Below, piece by piece: positions 23,657-31,044 of a stretch of DNA of 41,627 nt. Origin of the DNA: Planctomycetota bacterium. GTDB taxonomy: Bacteria; Planctomycetota; Phycisphaerae; UBA1845. The DNA is taken from contig BOJX01000015.1 in the NCBI GenBank assembly GCA_016860685.1, forward strand, positions 1 through 41,627, written 5' to 3'. Below the pieces are notes generated by a model. It was not told the origin of the DNA. It did no database searches and saw nothing but the letters and a program-made list of their open reading frames with translations. The first letter of the stretch is position 1; the number at the start of each line of letters is the position of its first letter. The translations under genes were made by a program, and so were the position numbers.

Positions 23657-24727
23657 TCACTCCCCCGTTTCGAAGTTGCGCACGTCGTCCGGCGAGCCGT
23701 AGATTGCATCGCGCCCGGCCGTAATAAGCAGGTACGTGTCCTTATTCACGGGGCGCAGAGGTGACTTCGCGGTCTTCTCGGGCAGAGAGCGGAACGCCCG
23801 CATGTCCAGAACGTAGCGCGCGAGGGTGTCACGGTTGTGATCGTCATCGATATCCAAGGCGGTCAGTTCGTGCCCTGGGCGGGCGATGCGGTGCAGCCCG
23901 CCGCGCCCGAAGTTCCACCCCGGCTGGTTGTACAACGGTTCGCTGAGGATGCCCGTGAATCCGGCGTTGTCCACGTGGTAGTAGATCGGCGGACCGTCGG
24001 GGTAATGATTCGTCGGGCTGTAGTACCACTCCATCATGTTCTGGAGTGAGCCGTGCCGGTGCGGAACGTAGTAGAGCACCGGGCGGTCGTGGGCGTCGGC
24101 GATGACCGGCAGATGCTTCATCATCTCCCAGTTGGGGAAATGAACCGGGTTGTGCGTGCCTGGAAGTTCATCCGTGCGGATCAGACGCACGCGCGAGGCG
24201 TCGAGATAAGACGCTGCACGCGGAAGCCGCGTCCCTTGATCATCCAGAACGGTGTACCAGCGCTCCGGCTGACCGAGAAGGTCCGGCGGAACGTCGGAAC
24301 GGCGCACAAAGCCTTGCAGGTCGACGCCCATCAACATCGCGGGCAGGTAATGCGCACCGTAAACTTTCGGATAACCGGCGAGGAAGGGGAAACGTCCGTT
24401 AGCGCCCTGCGCCATCGTGAACACCGGCTGGTTGTTACGGTCGTAGAGGTTCGGGTGCATGAACGACGGGGGGTAGCCGCCGGAGCGCGGGAACGTCTTT
24501 CCGTGCTCGTCTTTGAACGCCTCCAGCGCGGTCTGAATCGCGGACAGCGTCCCTGCGGTCGAGGCGTCCTTCCCCGCCGCCCGGGCCGCGGACATCGACG
24601 GTACGAGGATCGCAATCAGCACGCCAAGTATGAGGATCACCGTCAGCAACTCGATCAACGTGAACGCGGAACGCCCCGCAGGCCGGGGTGCTCCCCGAGA
24701 TCTGAAAGACTTGACCGTGGACCTCAT
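23657..24727 (-). CDS. Type II secretion/type IV pilin-like protein with large C-terminal domain
   Basis: The product is 356 residues. The ATG at 24727 follows GAGAGG. A class III prepilin signal is clear: SAFTLIELLTVILILGVLIAILVPSM, with cleavage before the Phe and Glu five residues later. The first helix runs into AGTLSAIQTALEAFKDEHG, the usual pseudopilin alpha-1. The large globular part (from about residue 75) is rich in Tyr, Pro and His and ends with VNKDTYLLITAGRDAIYGSPDD, a pattern common in planctomycete pseudopilins. These genomes often encode many such scattered proteins, so its exact machine is open. Confidence 0.88.
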   Translation of the reverse strand: MRSTVKSFRSRGAPRPAGRSAFTLIELLTVILILGVLIAILVPSMSAARAAGKDASTAGTLSAIQTALEAFKDEHGKTFPRSGGYPPSFMHPNLYDRNNQPVFTMAQGANGRFPFLAGYPKVYGAHYLPAMLMGVDLQGFVRRSDVPPDLLGQPERWYTVLDDQGTRLPRAASYLDASRVRLIRTDELPGTHNPVHFPNWEMMKHLPVIADAHDRPVLYYVPHRHGSLQNMMEWYYSPTNHYPDGPPIYYHVDNAGFTGILSEPLYNQPGWNFGRGGLHRIARPGHELTALDIDDDHNRDTLARYVLDMRAFRSLPEKTAKSPLRPVNKDTYLLITAGRDAIYGSPDDVRNFETGE

Positions 24728-24854
24728 TGTCAAACCTCTCGTCGTGGCGACCAGGCGAACCCGCGTACGCCCCGGACGTCGGTGCAAGAGAGGCTCCCTG
24801 CCGAATTCCGACTGATGCGACTCACCTGGGCCGCCCGCGGATTCTACAACGCCG

Positions 24855-25646
24855 CTAGTCTTCGTAGATTGAAATGTCCTTCCAACCCTCTTCGATCTCC
24901 GGCTTGAAAAAGAGCGGAAGTACCGACGGCGACTCGGCTTGCGTCAACTCATACAAAACCAGATCACCGACTTCGCCCCTGAAAAGACGCAGCCCCTCCG
25001 GCGCGGACTGAGGCCGGTCATATTCCTTGCGATCGACGTAGATGACGACCGGGCAATCATCCACCCGAGTCAGGAGCACCATCGTCTCCGGGCTCAGCGC
25101 GTTGCAGTAGGACCAGCCGAGGATGTTCACGCCGCTCGGGACCGCGCCGACCAGCAGCGGCTGCCCGAGTCGCCAGTACACCGACATCGCAAACTTCGGA
25201 CCCACCTCGCAGACCCAGTCCGGCTCAAACCGGTTCGCCAGCAGACGCTCGCGCACCTCGACAAACGACTCGCGATGCCTGACGATCGGCGTCACCGCGG
25301 GGGGCGAAGACATCAGCGCGAGGTAAATGCCCGCGGTAACGGCGAGCGCCAGCGCCGCGGCGAAGGCCCAGGCCCAGGCTGGACGGCGCGGGAAGCGTCT
25401 GACCGTGCCGTCAGGCGGGGAAAGCTGCCCCGCCGGGAAGGTCTGCCCGTTGGTCCACAGGGTGGGCATCTCCGCCGGCGGGGCAAACTCGCGCCGCAGC
25501 GCCGTGTCGATGCGGCGCTGCACTTCAATTTCCGCCCGCGCTTCCGGATCGTCCGCGACCGTCCGCTCGAAGGCGGTCCGCTCCGCCTCGGCGAGTCGGC
25601 CGTCGAGGTACGCATCCATCCGGGTTGAATCCTGTCGTTCGCTCAT
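24855..25646 (-). CDS. Membrane anti-sigma factor (putative)
   Basis: The product is 263 residues. The N-terminus (MDAYLDGRLAEAERTAFERTVADDPEARAEIE) is the short helical sigma-binding region typical of planctomycete anti-sigma factors; it lacks the HxxxCxxC zinc site of ZAS proteins. A transmembrane helix lies near 92-112. The remaining 150 residues are extracytoplasmic and unrecognised, with a Trp/Cys pair (WVCEVGP, WSYCNAL). It starts 10 bp after the sigma gene stop, so the two form an operon and the assignment as its antagonist is strong by position. Confidence 0.82.
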   Translation of the reverse strand: MSERQDSTRMDAYLDGRLAEAERTAFERTVADDPEARAEIEVQRRIDTALRREFAPPAEMPTLWTNGQTFPAGQLSPPDGTVRRFPRRPAWAWAFAAALALAVTAGIYLALMSSPPAVTPIVRHRESFVEVRERLLANRFEPDWVCEVGPKFAMSVYWRLGQPLLVGAVPSGVNILGWSYCNALSPETMVLLTRVDDCPVVIYVDRKEYDRPQSAPEGLRLFRGEVGDLVLYELTQAESPSVLPLFFKPEIEEGWKDISIYED

Positions 25647-25656
25647 GTCCGGTTCA

Positions 25657-26259
25657 TCATTCGGTCGCCCGGTGCGACAGCCGCTCTCGGAGCTGGCGGC
25701 GGCTGCGATGCACGTGGCTCATCGCCGTGCCCTCGGGAATGTCCAGCACTTTCGAAATCTCCGAATACTCCAGCCCCTCGATCGTCCGCAGCAGCAGGCA
25801 CGCCCGCGCCGTCTCGCTCAATTCGCGCAGGTGCATCATCAATTCGTCATCAAAGCCCAGCCGGTCCGCGTCCGACACCGTCCACCGTCGCTCGTGTCCG
25901 GAAGGCACGCCCGATCCCGGCGACGCCGATCGCTGAGGGAGTTGATCCAGCTCCGCAACGTTTGCCCCTTCCCGTTGCACCCGCCGTCCGTGATTGAGCG
26001 CCACGAACCGGACGATCTGTCCCATCCACGCCCGGAAGCTCGTTCCAGCCTGGAACTGGTCCGGCTTGCTCAGCGCCACGGCGGCCGCTTCCTGAAGCAC
26101 GTCCTCGATCCCCGAGCGCGATCCCAACACGCCGCCGGCGATCAACCACAACGTCCGGTACGCATCGCGGAAGCGCGCAGCAAAATCCTCCCGGTCCCAC
26201 CCCGCAGACCGGTCGACTGACCTTCCGCTCGGAACAGGTTCGGATTTTTTCGCCGGCAT
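25657..26259 (-). CDS. ECF RNA polymerase sigma factor
   Basis: The 200-residue protein has sigma region 2 (FRDAYRTLWLIAGGVLG, IEDVLQEAAAVAL, FRAWMGQIVRFVALNHGRR) and region 4 (LSETARACLLLRTIEGLEYSEISKVL, then IPEGTAMSHVHRSRRQLRERL). It is followed by its presumed anti-sigma factor with 10 bp between. The signal sensed by the pair is unknown. Upstream (26260-26500) there is no gene and I find no clear autoregulatory promoter. Confidence 0.9.
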   Translation of the reverse strand: MPAKKSEPVPSGRSVDRSAGWDREDFAARFRDAYRTLWLIAGGVLGSRSGIEDVLQEAAAVALSKPDQFQAGTSFRAWMGQIVRFVALNHGRRVQREGANVAELDQLPQRSASPGSGVPSGHERRWTVSDADRLGFDDELMMHLRELSETARACLLLRTIEGLEYSEISKVLDIPEGTAMSHVHRSRRQLRERLSHRATE

Positions 26260-26500
26260 CGTCAGCGAACGATCATCGGACCGAATCTGCGACCTCCAGG
26301 CTCAAACCAGCGGGTTCTTCACGCGTTTCGGGCATTCCGGTCAACCCCTGCAATCCGAACCCCCCGGCTCTTATTCAAACCGGGGCCGAATTCCCTACTT
26401 TGAGGATGTACTGGAAAGGGTCGGGTATTGCACGGCGGAGTGCGGTTTGTCGCCGGTTTTTCGTCTGACGACGGTCAACGCCCGACGGTTCTCGGAGACC

Positions 26501-27547
26501 TCACCACTCCACCCCGAGCATCGCGCAGGAAAGACCGCTGCCGATGCCCAGAAGGGCGACCCGATCGCCCGCGGTCGGAGGGTTCTTCTCTGTTCCCATC
26601 GCCATCGTCAGCGGGAGCGAAACGGACCCGACGTTGCCGAGGAACTCCAGCGTGGAGAAGTCGCGTCGGGCGTCCAGTCCGGTAACCTCGTAAAGGCGCT
26701 CGCGGTGAGCGACGCCGACCTGGTGAGTGAAGCTGTGATCCACGTCAGCGTTAGACCAGCCGAGGCGCAGCTTGAACGCCTCCCACGTCTGCGCGGCGAG
26801 GCGGCAGCCCTGCTCAAGCAGCGTCTCCGAATCCGTGCTCATGATCATCCGGGCGCCGGTCGTGAACGCTGCGTCGCCGGTCCCCTGACACAGGTCGCTG
26901 TGCTCGGTGGCGGCGCGGGCGACGCCGCCGAGAAGGCGGTGACCCGTGCGCGACACGGACTCGTGCGCCATCACCAGCGCCGCCGCGCCCGACCCGATCG
27001 TCAACGACGCGAAGGCGTCCTTGAACTGCCGCTTCGTCAGGTCCGAAGACGTCAGGAGGTGTTCAATCGTGCTTTCGACGAGCTGCCGACCGCTCTCACC
27101 GGCGACGACCAGACCTCGCTCCACCTGCCCCAGTTCGATCATGTTCGCCAGGACAATCATTCCGTCGGCGAACCCGAGACAGGCGTTGGAGATGTCAAAA
27201 AGCAGAACGTCGCCGCCGAGACCGAGTTTCTCATGCACAAAGGAGGCGGTGGCCGGCTCGATGCAGTCGCGCGAGACGCCGGTGTGAAAGATCGCTCCGA
27301 TCTGGTCGGGGGTTACGCCGGAAGCGGCGAGAGCGGCGCGTCCGGCCTCGGCAGCGGCGTCGCTGGGCAGGACACCTTCGTCGAAAAAGCGCCGCTCCCG
27401 AACGCCGCTCATCAGTTCGAGGCGCCCGGCGTGGACGCCGAACCGCGCGTACACCGGCGCGAGGCGCTCCTCGATTTCCAGGGAGGTGACCACCCTCGGC
27501 GGCAGCACCTTTCCGAACCCCTCAAGACAGACATGTTCGTATTGCAT
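26501..27547 (-). CDS. FabH/OleA-like 3-oxoacyl synthase III
   Basis: This 348-residue thiolase-fold enzyme has the Cys-His-Asn triad: Cys123 in ISNACLGFADG, His275 in HQVGVAHRERL and Asn305 in LGNVGSVSLP. Such enzymes condense acyl-CoA or acyl-ACP units. The segment VSRDCIEPATAS places Glu97 where OleA, the head-to-head hydrocarbon synthase, has its key Glu, which favours an OleA-like Claisen condensation over FabH. No oleB, oleC or oleD is nearby, so the product is uncertain. It lies 43 bp after tatD on the same strand. Confidence 0.85.
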   Translation of the reverse strand: MQYEHVCLEGFGKVLPPRVVTSLEIEERLAPVYARFGVHAGRLELMSGVRERRFFDEGVLPSDAAAEAGRAALAASGVTPDQIGAIFHTGVSRDCIEPATASFVHEKLGLGGDVLLFDISNACLGFADGMIVLANMIELGQVERGLVVAGESGRQLVESTIEHLLTSSDLTKRQFKDAFASLTIGSGAAALVMAHESVSRTGHRLLGGVARAATEHSDLCQGTGDAAFTTGARMIMSTDSETLLEQGCRLAAQTWEAFKLRLGWSNADVDHSFTHQVGVAHRERLYEVTGLDARRDFSTLEFLGNVGSVSLPLTMAMGTEKNPPTAGDRVALLGIGSGLSCAMLGVEW

Positions 27548-27589
27548 GATTGATGAAGTCCGGATCCGCCCTCGCCGTGCCCCGGCGAG

Positions 27590-28369
27590 TCAGCCCTGAC
27601 GACGGAAGAACGCGAGGCTGTTTTTCCACGTCCGTCGCGCCAGCGCATCATAAGGTTCGCCGCGCAGTTCCGCCAGAAACCGGGCGACGTGGGCAACGTG
27701 GGCGGGTTCATTCGGTTTGACGCCACGCACCGGAACCGGAGACAGATACGGCGAATCCGTCTCGATCATAAGCTGATCGGCCGGGTACGATCGGGCGATC
27801 GCCTGAAGCGGCGTCGATCCCTTGAACGTGACGATGCCGGTGAAGGAGACCCGCCAGCCGTGCCCGGCGATCGCGGCGGCTTCCTCGGGCGTTCCCGTGA
27901 AGCAGTGAAACACGACCCGGCGGCCCTCCAAGCCGGCGTCCAGCAGGATCGGGCGCAGGTCGTCGAACGCCTCGCGGCAATGAATAATGATCGGCAGGCC
28001 GAATTCCGAAGCGAGATCAAGCTGCCGGCGGAAGACGCGCTGCTGCACGTCGCGCGGGGCGAAGTCGTAATGATAGTCAAGCCCCATCTCGCCGAAACCG
28101 ACCACCGCCGGATGCGCCAGCGCTTCCCGCAGGACGGTCCAGTCCGGGTCGGCGATCTTCGCGGCCTCATGCGGATGAAACCCGGCTGCCGCGAACACCC
28201 GATCCGGGTAGCGTTCGGCGAGACGCAGCGCGGCGCGAATCTCCTCCGCGTCCGTCCCGATCGTGATGACCCGCTCGACGCCCGCTTCCGCGCAGCGCGT
28301 CAACACCTCGTCGATGCGTTCGACAAGACCGGGGTACGTCAGGTGTGCATGCGTGTCGATCAGGCTCAT
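27590..28369 (-). CDS. tatD: TatD-family metal-dependent hydrolase/DNase
   Basis: The 259-residue TIM-barrel protein has all TatD motifs: DTHAHL at the N-terminus, AGFHPHEA, GEMGLDYH with the metal Glu, IIHCREA, FHCFTGTPEEA and IETDSPYLSPVP with the catalytic Asp. Family members are 3'-5' exonucleases or other phosphoesterases acting in DNA repair. It sits between HIT and the ketosynthase gene on one strand with short gaps, which suggests one transcript but no shared pathway. Confidence 0.93.
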   Translation of the reverse strand: MSLIDTHAHLTYPGLVERIDEVLTRCAEAGVERVITIGTDAEEIRAALRLAERYPDRVFAAAGFHPHEAAKIADPDWTVLREALAHPAVVGFGEMGLDYHYDFAPRDVQQRVFRRQLDLASEFGLPIIIHCREAFDDLRPILLDAGLEGRRVVFHCFTGTPEEAAAIAGHGWRVSFTGIVTFKGSTPLQAIARSYPADQLMIETDSPYLSPVPVRGVKPNEPAHVAHVARFLAELRGEPYDALARRTWKNSLAFFRRQG

Positions 28370-28466
28370 GCGCGGTTCCGTCTTTTCAGCGGCGGCGCCG
28401 CGTTGCGGGCGCGGCAGGCTTTTGTAGCCGGCGGCGCCGCGGCGTCAATGCGGCACGGCGCCAGGT

Positions 28467-28934
28467 TTATTGCGGGCGCGACGGCGCGAGCGCCAGCCGC
28501 AGCGCGGCGACATACGTCTCGTGCTCGGCATCCGCGTACACGTCGCCGCGCCCGTCGCCGGGATCGAGCGGGCGCCCTTCAAACCGGTCGCCGGGGATGC
28601 GCGGGCAGACATGCACGTGAAGGTGCGGGACGAGGTTGCCCAGGCTGGCGAGATTGATCTTGACGGCGCGGCGCAGATGTTTGACCGCCGCACTGACCCG
28701 CAGGACGTCGGCGGTGAAAGCCGCAGCCTCGGCGGAGGTCAGGTCGTGAAACTCAACGACGTGCCGGCGGGACACGAGGCAAACGTATCCGGGCAGACAC
28801 GCACGGTGCGGAACGACGACGTGCGTTGCGGGCAGGGACAAAATCGTGTCCGATGGCACACCCGGAACGCACAGCGGGCATGTCTGACCCCGGCAGAGGG
28901 CTTCCCACGCGGCTGAGTCGTTCCACGGCCACAT
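28467..28934 (-). CDS. HIT-family nucleotide hydrolase/transferase
   Basis: The product is about 155 residues from an ATG at 28934; no ribosome-binding site is obvious. The histidine triad is VPHLHVHVCPR (His104, 106, 108), with the usual preceding NLASLGN strand. A CPLC motif (19-22) may bind zinc with a His, as in many HIT proteins. HIT enzymes act on dinucleoside polyphosphates or AMP-conjugates. It is the first of the HIT-tatD-ketosynthase set. Confidence 0.88.
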   Translation of the reverse strand: MWPWNDSAAWEALCRGQTCPLCVPGVPSDTILSLPATHVVVPHRACLPGYVCLVSRRHVVEFHDLTSAEAAAFTADVLRVSAAVKHLRRAVKINLASLGNLVPHLHVHVCPRIPGDRFEGRPLDPGDGRGDVYADAEHETYVAALRLALAPSRPQ

Positions 28935-29222
28935 CCGGGTGGAATTAAAGGCGGTTCTCGACCCGGCGTCAAAAAACACAGTGAGACTCGCCTGGTGCGT
29001 GAAAACGGGTTGTGTGTCGCGGATTCACCCCGCCGATGGTGTCTGTCGCGGCAAGCGCGGCAGTTGCCCGCCCGGATTACGTCTAACTCGTGGAAGGCGT
29101 GAGACGACGGGCCTCGGCGCGGAACGGGTTCGGATCGCCCGGATCGGGTGTGGTCGAAGCCGGAATGAAGAGCGCAGCAGAACGTCTCAATCAACTCAAC
29201 TTGATCAAGAAAGGATGAAGTC

Positions 29223-30848
29223 ATGCGGGGGAAGCGTGGGGTAGCAGGATCGTTGACGCTGGCCGGTGTCTTCGGAGTGATGCCGGTCATCACGGTGTCG
29301 GGGCAACCGATCCGGCGCACGTGGCTGGCGCAGTACGTGAATCCGCTCAACACCGGAGATGTGGGCAGTCAGGGAGTGCTGGACAGCGAAGGCAACATCA
29401 TCGTTGCGGGCTGGACGGAACTGACGACGTCGGATTACGACGTGCAGGTGGTGAAGTTCAGCCCCGCGGGGAAAGTGGTCTGGGTGAGCGGGTACACGGG
29501 CCCCGGCGGAGGTTACGATCAGGGCTTCTACATCAAGATTGACGCTCAGGACAACATCATCGTGATCGGCCCGTCGATCGGCGACGGCACGGATTACGAC
29601 CTGCTGACGCTGAAGTTCGCTCCCGACGGCGAACTCCTGTGGGCGCAGCGCTACGACGGACCGGTGAGCGGCGAGGACGGCTCGTTCGGTCCGCTGCTGG
29701 ACGTTGATGCGGACGGCAACATTTACGTAGCGGGGTATTCCGAGGGAACCAGCGGTTTTGATGAGACGGTCGTCATCAAATACGCGCCGGAGGGGACGGA
29801 GACGTGGGTCCGTCGTCACGCGGGTTCCTTCCCCGGGAATCCGACCTCGCGCGGTTACGTTCTTGAAGTTTCGGATGCGGGATCGGTCTACGTAGGCGGC
29901 GACGGTGTCGGCCCCAGCGGGACGATCGACTTCATGACCTTGAAATACGATCTCGACGGCAATCTGGCCTGGGAGCGCTACTACAATGGCGCGACCGACG
30001 GCCGCGACGGTCCTTACGGCATCACGACGGACAGCGCCGACAACGTCTACCTGGTGGGGATCGAGGATACGGTGGCGGGTTACGACTACGTCACACTGAA
30101 GTACGCCGCCGACGGCAGTTTCCAGTGGAGCGCCACCTACGGCGGATACGGGTTCCACTACGGCTGGGACGTGGAGGTGGACGCCGCGCACAACGTGTAC
30201 GTCACCGGCGCGTCGATGACTGGCGGCGGCGAGTACGACATGGCGACGATCAAGTACAACTCCGCCGGCGCCGCGCAGTGGGTCCAGCGCTTCCGCACGG
30301 AGTGGTTCGGCGAGGACTGGGGCTTCGATCTTGAACTGAACGAGAACGCGGACGTGTACGTCACGGGATACGGCTGGAACGGGTACAGCCGCGGCGATGA
30401 CGCCATCACGATCAAATACAACACGAACGGCGCGCTGCTGTGGAGCGATCTTTTCAACGGCGAAGGCAGCGGGCAGGACTACGCCTTCTCGATCGTGTTC
30501 GGTCCGGCGGACACGTTCTTCGTGACGGGCACGACGCTCGGCGGGTCTGGAAAGACCGAGTATTTCGTCCAGCGGTACAGCGAGGCCGCGTGTCTCGGGA
30601 CAGAGACGATCACTGCGGCGAACTGCAAGGCCCGCGACGGCGGGGGGCTGCTCGTCGTGAAGGTCGGCGGCGGCGCGCCGTTCGACGCTTTCACGGTCGA
30701 GTTGTCCAGCGGCGAGTCAAAATCCAGCGTGCTCAAGGCTAACGGTAAGGGCAAGGCGAAGTTCAAGAATCTGGCGTCCGGATCGGGCGTCGCCGTGGCG
30801 GCGTTCGGGTGCGGCGCCGAATCCACGTTTGAGTATTCCTGTCCGTAA
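29223..30848 (+). CDS. Secreted SBBP-type beta-propeller protein with four-Cys C-terminal domain
   Basis: The product is 541 residues with AAAGGA upstream of the ATG. Residues 1-28 form a signal peptide. About eight repeats of 50 residues follow, each of the form DA.GN.YV.G....G..D..T.KY...G...W, which is the SBBP/beta-propeller pattern of extracellular proteins. The end (457-541) is a separate module with four Cys and NGKGKAKFKN, shared with the proteins at 5688-6515 and 33412-34449. A role as a surface or secreted binding protein is likely; the ligand is unknown. It stands before the RND exporter gene. Confidence 0.85.
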   Translation: MRGKRGVAGSLTLAGVFGVMPVITVSGQPIRRTWLAQYVNPLNTGDVGSQGVLDSEGNIIVAGWTELTTSDYDVQVVKFSPAGKVVWVSGYTGPGGGYDQGFYIKIDAQDNIIVIGPSIGDGTDYDLLTLKFAPDGELLWAQRYDGPVSGEDGSFGPLLDVDADGNIYVAGYSEGTSGFDETVVIKYAPEGTETWVRRHAGSFPGNPTSRGYVLEVSDAGSVYVGGDGVGPSGTIDFMTLKYDLDGNLAWERYYNGATDGRDGPYGITTDSADNVYLVGIEDTVAGYDYVTLKYAADGSFQWSATYGGYGFHYGWDVEVDAAHNVYVTGASMTGGGEYDMATIKYNSAGAAQWVQRFRTEWFGEDWGFDLELNENADVYVTGYGWNGYSRGDDAITIKYNTNGALLWSDLFNGEGSGQDYAFSIVFGPADTFFVTGTTLGGSGKTEYFVQRYSEAACLGTETITAANCKARDGGGLLVVKVGGGAPFDAFTVELSSGESKSSVLKANGKGKAKFKNLASGSGVAVAAFGCGAESTFEYSCP

Positions 30849-31044
30849 TCGTATGCGGTGCGGATCGAGATTTCCGCACGGAAGTCGGAGAGGTACGCAG
30901 TTACAGGCCCGCGGCGTCGGTCACCGGCGTCGCGGGCCTCGGTCTGCGCGGAACTTCGGTAGCGGCGGGGTTCCCGAGTTCGCGCGGGATGAAGCCGCGC
31001 GGCTCGGGTATGCCCGCCGTCAGGCTCGGTCTACACTGGACCTG

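Noticed and set aside
26357-26380. Hairpin CCCCGG...CCGGGG as terminator of the ketosynthase gene.
   Set aside because: The stem is six bases, there is no T-tract, and it lies about 120 bases past the stop.
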